Position numbers and translations under genes: made by a program
Part shown: piece after piece, positions 1 to 8,870 of the stretch
How positions within the stretch are numbered: the first letter of the stretch is position 1
Layout: every line of letters begins with the position of its first letter
NCBI GenBank assembly: GCA_012862575.1
Contig: BLSF01000061.1
Span: 62,001 to 126,000, forward strand
From: Parietichytrium sp. I65-24A
Lineage: Eukaryota; Sar; Bigyra; Thraustochytrida; Thraustochytriidae
Length of the DNA: 64,000 nucleotides
Reading direction: 5' to 3'
Notes under the pieces: generated by a model
Databases searched by the model: none
Told to the model about the DNA's origin: nothing
The model's input: only the letters and a program-made list of their open reading frames with translations

Positions 1-87
1 CCTCCTTCTCCCTTGTGCTTGTTGTTGCGACGTAGAAGTTGATGGCACCTGTTGTTGTTGCTGTTGCTGCCGAGCTGTTGCCGACAT
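1..87 (-). CDS. N-terminal fragment of a poly-Gln protein, cut by the window edge
   Basis: An open frame on the minus strand begins with ATG at 87-85 and runs off the left edge after 29 codons. It encodes a short Ser/Ala/Arg start, a run of seven Gln, then a Ser/Thr/Gln-rich stretch ending in Arg residues. Poly-Gln low complexity of this kind is seen in other proteins of the window. Too little is visible to assign a function. The upstream side (88-250) holds a 46-bp tandem duplication. Confidence 0.4.
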   Translation of the reverse strand, partial: MSATARQQQQQQQVPSTSTSQQQAQGRRR

Positions 88-148
88 TGTGGGTGGACCT
101 TTCGTGGTCTGTTGTGTGTTCACTGAAAAAAGAATTTTAAAAGGAGAA

Positions 149-240
149 GAATTTGTAAAGGAAACACTAGACAACTCCTATCAGAACTTGGCGAGAATTT
201 GTAAAGGAAACGCAGGACTACTCCTATCAAAACTTAGCGA
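149..240. repeat. 46-bp tandem duplication
   Basis: Two adjacent 46-bp units (149-194 and 195-240) start with GAATTTGTAAAGGAAAC and end with a TTGGCGA/TTAGCGA variant. They differ at a handful of positions. They lie upstream of the minus-strand gene that leaves the window at the left. Confidence 0.8.
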
Positions 241-543
241 GTATTCTACGCAGAGCAAAAGTTGTTGGCTCTGTTTAGCGAATGGCTTACTTTTCTTTGT
301 GTTCACCCCAAAGTACCGTACTACTTGGATGGATAGCCATTTCTATGATCAACCATCGTCCACAACAAGCATGCGCACACACTCTTTCAGGCGCAGGTGT
401 GTGGGCGCAGGTGCAGCACAAATAAAGCTCGAACGACGAGTTGGCAAACGTGGGTTTAGCTCTTCTTCTTTTCTTTTTTTTCCGGGCGACTGTGGCGACG
501 AACGATGGTGTCTGACTGGCCACACCACCACGTTCCAGGTAGA

Positions 544-945
544 TTATGATCTCTGGTGGGGGAGCGCTGACTGGGTGACGAGGGGATTTCCAGATCTGTC
601 CGATTCACGTCGAGGTGAAAAAAGGTTGGGTAGATCTCGTTGCGGTGTATCTGGCTCTCGAATGTTTTCTCTCTCATGGTCGACGAAAGGCGCAAGCAGT
701 GGTGCAAGCAGTGGCGCAAGCAGTGGCGCAAGCAGTGGCGCACCGTCCGGACACGTAGAAAAGTTTTTCCTTCTTTTCTTTGGAAGTGGCTGAGAGCGGG
801 ATTTGTACAGATCGTCAGAACGCTTGGCGCAGTTGCGTGTTGACAGTAGTGAATGCACACAAAACCTGAGCAGCAACCGCAGCAGCAAGAGCACGTAACA
901 CGAGACGGCCAGCTTGTTAGCGAGAGGGGAAAAGGCGTGAGGCAT
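544..945 (-). CDS. Doubtful ORF with a hydrophobic N-terminus and PLLA repeats
   Basis: This 133-codon frame starts at ATG 945-943. It has a hydrophobic leader-like segment (about residues 10-30), a basic patch, and a PLLA-type repeat caused by a 12-bp DNA repeat (690-742). The opposite strand is also open here (89-793), which is typical of repeat-driven spurious frames. No family is recognised. It is listed because it starts with ATG and has a plausible signal sequence, but it may well be non-coding. Confidence 0.2.
   Translation of the reverse strand: MPHAFSPLANKLAVSCYVLLLLRLLLRFCVHSLLSTRNCAKRSDDLYKSRSQPLPKKRRKNFSTCPDGAPLLAPLLAPLLAPLLAPFVDHERENIREPDTPQRDLPNLFSPRRESDRSGNPLVTQSALPHQRS
690..742. 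repeat. 12-bp tandem repeat (GCAAGCAGTGGC)n
   Basis: About four near-perfect 12-bp units. They keep reading frames open on both strands. Confidence 0.75.
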
Positions 946-956
946 GGTCGTTTTTG

Positions 957-980
957 GAGAGAGAGAGAGAGAGAGAGAGA
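957..980. repeat. GA dinucleotide run
   Basis: An uninterrupted GA microsatellite of about 24 bp just upstream of the doubtful ORF that ends at 544. Confidence 0.9.
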
Positions 981-1514
981 TTCCGGTCTTCATTAAACTG
1001 ACCTATTGTGCTTGCTTTTTTTCGTTCAGCACGAAAGAGGGTTTTTCCCTCTCTGTTTGAATGAGGACCAAATAAAAGAAGAAGCTATGATTTTTAAGCA
1101 AGATTCTTCTGAATTCTGATGTACATATCTCAACTTTCCCATTCCTTTCTTTGTCACGAAAACTCCGTCAATCGAAGAGGCCACAAAAGGGCTGACTCTG
1201 GTGAACGAATCACTTGCTCATGAACTAGTGAACGAATCACTCAGCCCTTGAGGAGCCCTTCCTTTATTCAATTCAACGAAGGTGTCATAGAACGTTCCAG
1301 AAATCAATCCCAGGTTTGTGCTGTCATCGACATCGTGTAGGTTCTAACAAGTGTTTATAGACATATACCTAAGCTTGTAAAAGTGAACGACGTTTGATGC
1401 CCAACGTTTCGCTGCTGACGTAACTATCTTACACAAAAATAGTTACGTATTATGCTCTACAATGACGTACGTTTTCACAATCGTTCAGAGGCCAGGTTAT
1501 GTGAAATAGTAATT

Positions 1515-1806
1515 ACAATTGAGTCTCATCGCTACATTATTTCACTGATATAGAAATAATTAACATCTCCTTAGCGAATAGAGAATTTTCTAGTCCCAAG
1601 AACAATAGTAACCCCCACTCACAACAGCCGAGGCTCCACGTTAGTACTAAGATAATGGATAATCATATATTAGCTACAATTGAGTCTCCTCGTTGCATTC
1701 AGAATTAAATAACTTCCTCAGTGAATACAGAATATTCTAACCCCAGAACAATAGTAACCCCCCTCACAACAGCCGAGGCTATATGTTAGTACTAAGTTAT
1801 TGGATA
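1515..1806. repeat. Diverged tandem duplication of about 140 bp
   Basis: Unit 1 (1515-1662) and unit 2 (1676-1806) both start with ACAATTGAGTCTC. They share the block ACAATAGTAACCCCC, then TCACAACAGCCGAGGCT, then GTTAGTACTAAG, in the same order. There is no coding potential in either. Confidence 0.75.
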
Positions 1807-1984
1807 AGCTCGGAAAAACGTGAGCGATGTTTGATGCATAGAAATTCGAGATGGAGAGGGTTGTTATCTTCTTTGATAGCATACATGCTAATAATTAGTT
1901 GACGTAGAATTTTTTCCTCTCCAAACTCATTCGCAGATACTAACCTTATTAATGATTACACTATGACTTCAAACGCAAGACACG

Positions 1985-2157
1985 ATCTTATCATTTAGTT
2001 ACGCCAAAGTTTAAGACAAATTTGAGTATCAGGGTATTCGCTAGTATAACTCAAAAACTGCAGCCGACAGTCACACAACGTGGAGCCTCAGACAGTAGTT
2101 ACATAGGCAAACATCTGAACGAAGAGAGGAGAGAGCGTGCGCGAGGGAGAGAGCGGA
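1985..2157. repeat. Direct repeat, left copy flanking the Fic gene
   Basis: The first 61 bp (1985-2045) are identical to 3623-3683 on the other side of the Fic gene. A further 100 bp or so remain recognisably similar: GAGCCTCAG, AGGCAA(A/C)CATCTG and AAGAGAGG occur in the same order. Confidence 0.85.
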
Positions 2158-2254
2158 CCGACTTGAGACTGTACGGTGGATTGACGAACGCAATAACAAA
2201 GCAGTCACGCAACGTGGCGAGCAGAGGGTATAGGGTGAGGAGGATTGTGAAAAA

Positions 2255-2265
2255 GTGTATATACG
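2255..2265 (+). promoter_or_regulatory. TATATAC promoter element for the Fic gene
   Basis: GTGTATATACG lies about 46 nt before ATG 2311. This matches the element and spacing upstream of many other genes here and favours 2311 over an upstream GTG as the start. Confidence 0.45.
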
Positions 2266-2310
2266 AAGGCAGTGAAGGAGACGAACACTATCAAAGTCTG
2301 CTGGTTCGGC

Positions 2311-3579
2311 ATGAAGGAAATAAATATGTTCTACTCCACAGAAAGTGCAGCTCTGTCCGTCGTGATTGCATCCGGTGCCGTGGTACTTGCTTCTCTTTTT
2401 GTAATGCGCGCCGTGGAGAATGATTCCGCTCGGCTCAAACATGTTGCGACAGTTGGCTTCGAACCGCAAATAGAGGAAGATCGCGCTCAACTCAAACATG
2501 ATGACATCACAGCGGATGCCTCTACACCGCAAATGGAGGACGATGAAACGAAAACGTTCAAAGAACAGCTGGGTGTCAGATGGTGTAAAATTCAGGAGAT
2601 GTACACCAAGGCAACCTTGCCTATTCTTGGCGGAGACAACTACCAAACTGTTCGCGATAAAGTTGACGAGTTTATGGTGAAAATGAGCAAGCAAGCGATC
2701 GATACCAAGGATGTGATCGATACCTATTTTCTTGATGTTTGGGCATCTGAACAAAATGTCAGTGTTGTTGGTCTTACTTCAGGCGAAACTGTGAGAATTG
2801 CGAATGCTATACGCTCTAAAAGTATCAACTTGAATAACACCCTGGCGGCACTCCTTTCAAAAAATGTGGCGACAATTGATCAAGAAAAAGAAAAAAATCG
2901 TCTTGCCGGTGATCCTGATGTGGGGAAATTGGGACAAAAACTGCGTAATATTTGTGAGGTTGGGGAAAATTTTTTACTGAACGACACAGGTATCGATGGG
3001 ACGCTTGATTGGCTAAGCAATGAGAAGATCAAGGAATTGAACAAAGGTATTTTGAAAGGTTTGACAGAAGCAAATTCAAGACATACTGCTGATGGCAAGA
3101 CTACTGGCGGCAAGATAGTTGGTGGCAAATTTCGATCGGAGAGCTCATGTGGCGGTATTGGTTCGTCTATCTATATTCAACATAGACTGATTGAAACGGC
3201 ACTCTCTCAACTGTTCGATTTCATGAAAGAAGAGTGGAGTAAAACAGCGAAAGAACGCTCTCTTGTAGGACGAATTCTACTCGCAGCTTTTTTCATCGAA
3301 AGGTTTTTATTCATACACCCGTTCGTGAATGGAAACGGCCGAACTGCTCGGATGTTGTTTTCAATGATTCTCAAGAAAGACTTGGTAGTACCGGTTTGTT
3401 TTTTTCATACGAAGGACAACTTCAACGAACTTGGTGAACTACGTGCAATCTACATCGAATTGCTTGAGAAGAGTCGTACGGCCCCTCGACCTGAAACGCA
3501 CAAATTCTGTGCTTTTATTCTTCGCCAAACTTACCGTCACCTCTCCAAGATATACTCCACTGCAAATGTAAATAATTAG
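2311..3579 (+). CDS. Membrane-anchored Fic-domain protein (predicted AMPylase/nucleotidyltransferase)
   Basis: This 422-residue protein has one hydrophobic anchor near its N-terminus (about residues 9-30) and a C-terminal Fic domain. The canonical Fic active-site motif HPFVNGNGRTAR is present with its catalytic His at residue 336. The usual helices before and after it are visible (about residues 290-400). Known Fic enzymes transfer AMP or another nucleotide or phosphate moiety to target hydroxyls, and with an intact motif activity is expected. I could not identify an inhibitory (S/T)xxxE(G/N) motif, so autoregulation is uncertain. The ATG at 2311 is preferred to an upstream in-frame GTG because of the TATATAC element at 2255. 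The gene sits between two direct repeats and stands apart from the core genes, so it may be an acquired cassette that modifies host proteins. Confidence 0.85.
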   Translation: MKEINMFYSTESAALSVVIASGAVVLASLFVMRAVENDSARLKHVATVGFEPQIEEDRAQLKHDDITADASTPQMEDDETKTFKEQLGVRWCKIQEMYTKATLPILGGDNYQTVRDKVDEFMVKMSKQAIDTKDVIDTYFLDVWASEQNVSVVGLTSGETVRIANAIRSKSINLNNTLAALLSKNVATIDQEKEKNRLAGDPDVGKLGQKLRNICEVGENFLLNDTGIDGTLDWLSNEKIKELNKGILKGLTEANSRHTADGKTTGGKIVGGKFRSESSCGGIGSSIYIQHRLIETALSQLFDFMKEEWSKTAKERSLVGRILLAAFFIERFLFIHPFVNGNGRTARMLFSMILKKDLVVPVCFFHTKDNFNELGELRAIYIELLEKSRTAPRPETHKFCAFILRQTYRHLSKIYSTANVNN

Positions 3580-3622
3580 TAAAAGGCGACTAAATTGTCG
3601 TCATACTGAGCGAACGTGAATA

Positions 3623-3828
3623 ATCTTATCATTTAGTTACGCCAAAGTTTAAGACAAATTTGAGTATCAGGGTATTCGCTAGTGCAGACTTAAACTCGCT
3701 GTGACAACCCACGCTCACGAACCAGAGCCCAGACTACAGTCAAACAACCGTGACGAGGAGCCTCAGGCAATAACACAGGCAACCATCTGGACAAAGAGAG
3801 GGGAGTGGGCCCGCGCACGGGGAAAGCG
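3623..3828. repeat. Direct repeat, right copy flanking the Fic gene
   Basis: The first 61 bp (3623-3683) are identical to 1985-2045. The remainder is a diverged match to 2046-2157. Confidence 0.85.
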
Positions 3829-4304
3829 TATTAACTGGTGCATGCTTGCGGGTAGTTCATAGGGGTCTTCAATCCATCATTCATTCATTTCTTGAACAGT
3901 AGTATAAAGCATCGTGTGTTGGGAAACCAGGATATTTATTGGATTCAATGATCGCCACTCAAGGAACCAGGGTATTAACCAGGGAGCAACAACTGGTGGA
4001 ATGTTATTTTTGGTGCCCTGTGTTAGATACCGCATGCGAAAATGAATGCAAGGCATGTCTTGATAGGGAGGGAACTAATTTGGCTCCACCCTCGAATGTT
4101 CTACTTAGCTCACTGGAAAAGCACTTTTTTTTGTACGTGCGAGTATCAACTGGATGAAATCAACATTGCCACCATTCTACTATCAATTTACTATCCTATC
4201 AGTCCCGAAGAGGCCTGTCAGAGCATATACATGCAAGTTGCGCAGTGAAGAGAGAGAGAGAACAGGCAACGCGGACTCAGGTCGACAAAACAAAGCCTCC
4301 TACA
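3829..4304. other. Intergenic stretch with a degenerate repeat copy
   Basis: No gene with an ATG start and family resemblance is seen. The part at about 4095-4190 resembles 4752-4885 (AATGTT, then GCACTTTTTT, then GAAATCAACA, then CCATTCTAC/CCTTCCTAC). It is a decayed copy of the region that holds the palindromic element at 4811. Confidence 0.5.
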
Positions 4305-4574
4305 ATGTCAACAAACGACGTCCTCTTACAGCGCTTGATTGCCTCTGTAGATGAACTGTCAAAGAAGTTTGAAAGGAGGTTTGACGGACTGGAGCGGAGG
4401 ATTGGTGGACTGGAAGTCAAGACAGACTGCATTGACGGGAGGATTCGGGGACTGGAGCGGAGGATTGGTGAACTGGAAGACCTGACAAGGAAGGTTGACG
4501 GACTGAACGGGAGGATTGGTGGACTGGAGCGGAAAATTGGTGGACTGGAAGTCAAGACAGACCGCATTGATTGA
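4305..4574 (+). CDS. Short coiled-coil protein with heptad repeats
   Basis: This 89-residue protein starts at ATG 4305, inside a longer GTG-type frame. After about 20 residues almost the whole chain is a heptad-like repeat of the form (R/K)IGGLE with intervening L and V, including two related blocks ending in GGLEVKTD. It should form a parallel or self-associating coiled coil. The repeat is also visible in the DNA (GGACTGGAGCGGA units). No family can be named. It lies alone between repeat-rich stretches. Confidence 0.55.
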   Translation: MSTNDVLLQRLIASVDELSKKFERRFDGLERRIGGLEVKTDCIDGRIRGLERRIGELEDLTRKVDGLNGRIGGLERKIGGLEVKTDRID

Positions 4575-4810
4575 CGCACTGGTTTCCTTGTCGAGCACCG
4601 TGTGCGGAGCTCATTAGTTATATAAAACAAATTTTGTTCATACACTGAGAGGCTCAAAGAAGCAAACTTTGTTCATTCACTTCTTCATGAAGCTTCTTCG
4701 TTCACCCGGTTCATTAGAATCAAGAAACATTCATTTGTTTCTCGATGAAGCAAATGTTGTTCCTTCAGTGAAAATGCACTTTTTTGGTGCGTCCAAGTAT
4801 TGTTTGTTTA

Positions 4811-4870
4811 GCGACACTGTTCATTTCACTTCTTGATTGCCCACAATCAACTTGAAATCAACAGTGTCGC
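4811..4870. repeat. Palindromic element, copy A
   Basis: A 60-bp sequence with near-perfect inverted ends: GCGACACTGTTCATTTCA at the left and TGAAATCAACAGTGTCGC at the right. It belongs to a family with further copies at 20733, 23248, 24392, 27819, 43945, 47095, 47297 (partial) and 49370. Confidence 0.85.
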
Positions 4871-5003
4871 CATCCTTCCTACTCAGAGCCTAGCTCTTTC
4901 CCTAACAATCGATTTTCGCGCCGAGTCAAAAAAAAAAAATTCTTCAAACACATATCTAAAAAAATAGAATTTTTCCAATGCTTGTCTTCTTCAATCCATC
5001 ATC

Positions 5004-8000
5004 ATGACGACGACGACGACGACGATGCTTCAAGAAGACGAATACGTGCAACTCAATGAGATCGACCATATCCTGCTCCGTCCGGGGCAGTTTATTGGCA
5101 GCACGATGGTCGACCCGGTCACCCATCGATGTGAAGGGTTGGAAAAGGTGTGTTTTGAAGCCATCGACAATGCTCTGGACAATGCCTACCGCGACCCGCC
5201 CACACGTGTCATCAAAGTCTCGTTTACACCAGCTACGCGAACTTTGGTCGTGGAAAATGATGGCCGTGCAATCCCGGTAGTTGAACAACAACCTAGCAGC
5301 AAAAAATACATTGCCGAGATGATCTTTGGTGAATTGCGCTCAGGAAGCAATTTCAATGATGCTCAGCGACGTGGTAAAATCGGACAAAATGGTTATGGCA
5401 TCAAATTACTCAACATTATGAGTCAACAATTCACCGTAGAATGTCATGATCCTGAGCGCAACCTCACTTTGAAAAAGACTTGGAAGCAAAACATGAAGGC
5501 ACCTCAGCCTGTCTCTGTTACTACCAAGAAGAAGAGCAGCAGGATGACAACCAAAGTTACGGCGAAACTGGACCTACTTCGGTACGACTTTGATGCTGGT
5601 GCTACTGCTGGTGCTGCTGCTGCTGATGTGAACGACTCGTTGATGTCAACCTTGCAATCAACTCTCCAGACAAAATTGACGGAATTGGCATTTGTGCATC
5701 CAAAACACAAGCAACTGAAACTTTATTTCAATGGGACGTTGATCAAAGGGTCGAAATCAGATCATGGACTCAAGGATTTTATGATCAGCTGTTGCAACAA
5801 CAAAGAACAAAAACCTTCGATCCTCTACCACCGCGTCAACGAGTGGTTTGAATTTGGTGTCATGATTCATCGCGATCAGACCAAGTTCAAGCACGCGAGT
5901 TTTGTCAATGGTCAATCCACTCCACTTGGAGGTACGCACGTCAATCACGTGAAAAACAAGTTGGCCGAGGTGCTACAAAGCATGATAGCAGCGAAAAAGA
6001 AGAAAGCCATCAACCAGGCATCGTCGTTATTGAGGAAATCCGCTCTCCTCTCGAAAATCCACCTGTTTGTCAACATTCATCTGGATCAACCTTCGTTCAC
6101 CTCGCAAACGAAAACGTGCCTTAGTTCGCGATTGATTCCTGCGGAACGTTTTGCCATCGATGTGCCCAAATTGACAGCAGCGTTCAAGCGAGACAAGACT
6201 GGTCAAACCAACGAATTCTTGCAATCGCTGTCGGCGGAACTCAACAAACGAGCGATCGATGTGCTAGATCGTGCTACTGCTGCAGCCGCCGGGAACGGTA
6301 AAACCTCCTCCAAGAATCCCCGAGAGACCAACATTAGCAACATTCCGAATGCTGAGGATGCACACCTTGCCGGCAGCGCGATGCACTCCAAGAAATGCAC
6401 GCTGTTCATTGTCGAAGGACTCTCCGCGAAAACCATGGTCACCGCTGGATTGTCCGTCATTGGGCGCAAGCATTACGGCGTAATTCCATTGCGAGGGAAA
6501 TTCATCAATGTCGAAAAGGCCTCCCACGAGGACTTGCAAAAGAACAAAGAGTTTCAAGACTTGATGCGGATCATTGGACTCAGTTTAAAGCGCAACTATG
6601 CGACACAACTTGAGCGAGACACGTTTCTGCGATACGGCAAAGTGGTGATTCTGACAGATGCCGATCACGACGGTGCACACATTGCCGGGTTGCTGCTGAG
6701 CTTTTTTTACCACTTTTGGCCCGCGCTGGTGAAATCCAATGTTTTCCTGAAACGGATGCTCACACCGGTTGTCAAAGTGCAGCTCAAGAAGACGAAAAAA
6801 GATGAAAAAGCAACACCATTATTGTTTTACAATTTGCATGATTTCCATGCCTGGATGGATAATAAAAAAAAGCAGACATACGACGAAATCACCTATCTCA
6901 AAGGACTCGGGACATCCTCGCGGCAAGATTCCATCGGGTATTTCAACGATTTGCCCAACTTGCTTCAAAGTTTAGAGTACCATGACACGAACGATGACGA
7001 CGCCATCAAGCTCGCGTTTCACAAACATGCGACCTCGGAGCGGAAAACCTGGCTGACGGAGAAACAGGACATCAATAGCAGCAGCAGCAGCAATAGCATT
7101 CATCAATTTATTCATGGACCCGTGCGTGACTATGCTTTGTACACGCTCAATCGCGCCATCCCGAATGTGATTGATGGGTTGAAAGAATCGCAGCGCAAAG
7201 TCTTGTTTTACATCATGAATAGCAGCAGCAGCAATAATAAATTCAAGGTCGCTCAACTTGGTTCATTGGTGGCCGCACGCACTAGTTACCATCACGGCGA
7301 AGAATCACTCTCGGGCACCATCATCAACATGGCCCAATCATTTCCAGGGTCCAACAACTTGCCATTGCTCACAGATGACGGTGCGTTCGGGTCAAGGTTG
7401 ATGAATGGCAAAGACCATGCCGCACCGAGGTACTTGTTCACTTCCCTTCAACCGTACACCAAGGAGATTTTCAAGCCTGGCGCTGACGTCTTGACGTTCC
7501 GGTCAGAGGACGGTGTGCAAATCGAGCCGGAACATTACATCCCTACCATCCCGATGCATGTTGTCAACGGCGCCGAAGGGATGGCCACGGGGTTTCGATG
7601 TGTCATGCCGAAACACGACCCAATGGATGTCATTGCTTATCTGCGCGCCAAGGTGCTGGCTCTCTCGCCGCTCCCGCCCCTGCATCCAACGGTCAAAGGG
7701 TTTAACGGAACAATCACTACGAATGAGGCCTATACGGCGCTTAAGGTTCGTGGGAAATGCAGGGTTCAGGATGCTACTACTATCATCATCGACGAAATCC
7801 CGTTCACGCGAGGGTTGGATGCCTATCGAACCAAAGTGCTGGAGAAGAAAGCGACAAATAACAATGAAACTCAACAACAGATCTTGTCGTACACTACTGA
7901 TCATGTGTCTGAAAATGTCCCGAGATTCGTGGTCAACATGGCACTTGATGAGAAAAACAGCAGCAGCAACAGCAGCAGCATCGAGTCATTTTTGGAGCTT

Positions 8001-8576
8001 GAAGACACCATTTCGTTGAATTGCATGTACTTTTTGGACCCAACGAACCGCCAAGTCATGCATTTCAAGACGGTGACGGATTTGGTCGACTATTGGTACG
8101 ACTACAAGATCACAAGCATGCATGAACGAAAACGCAAAATGCTCAATGAAATGCAAACCAAATTGGTGAGACTACGATTGCGGCACTGTTTCTTGGACCG
8201 TGGAATTCTCCAGGGCAAATTTGATTTGCGGCGTCATGGTCAAGAAGAATCGGCAGTCGTTGCGTTTTTAGTTGAGCAGCAGCATGAGCATGAACAGATC
8301 GAACCCAAGTTCGCCAAAGAACTCTTGGACATTCCCATCCGATTTGCAACCATCGACAAACTCGAGTCTCTCCAAACATCCATCAAAACTTTGGAACGGG
8401 AGATTGATACCTTGTCCAGTCAGACGGTGGAGCAACTGTACTTGCATGATCTCGACATGCTTGCCAAGATATTGCAGAAGAAGAAAGAAGAAGAAGAAGA
8501 AGAAGGAAATACGCTGCTGGGAAAACGCAAGCTCCTGGAAAAGCAAGGCAGTAATAAAATATCTCGTGTTTTTTAA
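5004..8576 (+). CDS. TOP2: DNA topoisomerase II
   Basis: This 1190-residue protein is a single-chain eukaryotic/viral type IIA topoisomerase, which passes one DNA duplex through another using ATP to relax and decatenate DNA. The N-terminal GHKL ATPase shows the EAIDNALDNA box and the NGYGIKLLN loop. The TOPRIM domain shows EGLSA (Glu471) and the metal-binding DADHD (552-556). The breakage-reunion domain shows LKESQRKVLF and the catalytic Tyr810 in AAPRYLFT. Length fits compact viral enzymes that lack the long C-terminal tail of nuclear ones; the last 30 residues hold a Glu run and a basic cluster. Short Ser and Ala runs interrupt several loops. It is expected to resolve replicating or packaged genomes. 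The ATG at 5004 follows an A/T-rich leader. Confidence 0.97.
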   Translation: MTTTTTTMLQEDEYVQLNEIDHILLRPGQFIGSTMVDPVTHRCEGLEKVCFEAIDNALDNAYRDPPTRVIKVSFTPATRTLVVENDGRAIPVVEQQPSSKKYIAEMIFGELRSGSNFNDAQRRGKIGQNGYGIKLLNIMSQQFTVECHDPERNLTLKKTWKQNMKAPQPVSVTTKKKSSRMTTKVTAKLDLLRYDFDAGATAGAAAADVNDSLMSTLQSTLQTKLTELAFVHPKHKQLKLYFNGTLIKGSKSDHGLKDFMISCCNNKEQKPSILYHRVNEWFEFGVMIHRDQTKFKHASFVNGQSTPLGGTHVNHVKNKLAEVLQSMIAAKKKKAINQASSLLRKSALLSKIHLFVNIHLDQPSFTSQTKTCLSSRLIPAERFAIDVPKLTAAFKRDKTGQTNEFLQSLSAELNKRAIDVLDRATAAAAGNGKTSSKNPRETNISNIPNAEDAHLAGSAMHSKKCTLFIVEGLSAKTMVTAGLSVIGRKHYGVIPLRGKFINVEKASHEDLQKNKEFQDLMRIIGLSLKRNYATQLERDTFLRYGKVVILTDADHDGAHIAGLLLSFFYHFWPALVKSNVFLKRMLTPVVKVQLKKTKKDEKATPLLFYNLHDFHAWMDNKKKQTYDEITYLKGLGTSSRQDSIGYFNDLPNLLQSLEYHDTNDDDAIKLAFHKHATSERKTWLTEKQDINSSSSSNSIHQFIHGPVRDYALYTLNRAIPNVIDGLKESQRKVLFYIMNSSSSNNKFKVAQLGSLVAARTSYHHGEESLSGTIINMAQSFPGSNNLPLLTDDGAFGSRLMNGKDHAAPRYLFTSLQPYTKEIFKPGADVLTFRSEDGVQIEPEHYIPTIPMHVVNGAEGMATGFRCVMPKHDPMDVIAYLRAKVLALSPLPPLHPTVKGFNGTITTNEAYTALKVRGKCRVQDATTIIIDEIPFTRGLDAYRTKVLEKKATNNNETQQQILSYTTDHVSENVPRFVVNMALDEKNSSSNSSSIESFLELEDTISLNCMYFLDPTNRQVMHFKTVTDLVDYWYDYKITSMHERKRKMLNEMQTKLVRLRLRHCFLDRGILQGKFDLRRHGQEESAVVAFLVEQQHEHEQIEPKFAKELLDIPIRFATIDKLESLQTSIKTLEREIDTLSSQTVEQLYLHDLDMLAKILQKKKEEEEEEGNTLLGKRKLLEKQGSNKISRVF

Positions 8577-8585
8577 CTAATCTAA

Positions 8586-8771
8586 TCAATACCCATCTTG
8601 TTCGACTGGTGGCGGGCGAGAATAGATGATGTACTTTTGGATGACGATTGTGACTGTGCATAGAAAGAGAAACACTTGTGCAAGCATGGCTGGTAGCAGC
8701 TCGATGGGATGATCAGAATCAAGCAACATGCCGATCAAATATACAACAAACATGCCGTTCGAAAAAATCAT
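8586..8771 (-). CDS. Small two-span membrane protein
   Basis: This 61-residue protein has two hydrophobic segments (about residues 5-18 and 27-45) and a Pro-rich charged tail. The start is ATG 8771. It ends nine bases from the topoisomerase stop, on the opposite strand, and shares the upstream spacer with the gene at 8871. No family is recognised. Small membrane proteins are common in large DNA viruses. Confidence 0.45.
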   Translation of the reverse strand: MIFSNGMFVVYLIGMLLDSDHPIELLPAMLAQVFLFLCTVTIVIQKYIIYSRPPPVEQDGY

Positions 8772-8829
8772 CCAGAGTAAAGAAAGACGATTACCAAAAA
8801 TGCCGAAGTAGCAATGATATAGTCATATA

Positions 8830-8840
8830 GATATATACTA
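8830..8840. promoter_or_regulatory. TATATAC promoter element between divergent genes
   Basis: GATATATACTA lies 33 nt before ATG 8871 and about 60 nt before the minus-strand start at 8771. Confidence 0.5.
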
Positions 8841-8870
8841 GATTGAAGTTTTAAAAAAAGACAGAAATCA

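Larger units (their letters stand above)
946..2254. other. Non-coding, repeat-bearing stretch before the Fic gene
   Basis: No convincing gene is seen. The stretch contains the tandem duplication at 1515-1806 and the left member of the direct repeats flanking the Fic gene (from 1985). The open frame at 2022-2423 overlaps the Fic gene in another frame and looks spurious. Confidence 0.5.

Noticed and set aside
89-793. 234-codon plus-strand frame with Gly-Ala-Ser repeats
   Set aside because: It begins in the upstream region of the poly-Gln gene, is kept open by a 12-bp DNA repeat that also opens the other strand, and shows no domain or membrane logic.
2022-2423. 133-codon plus-strand frame before the Fic gene
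   Set aside because: It overlaps the Fic coding start in another frame, and most of it is the direct-repeat sequence that is non-coding at the second site.
3939-4157. Short Cys-containing frame
   Set aside because: It starts from TTG; with ATG it is 69 codons, has no family and crosses a decayed repeat.
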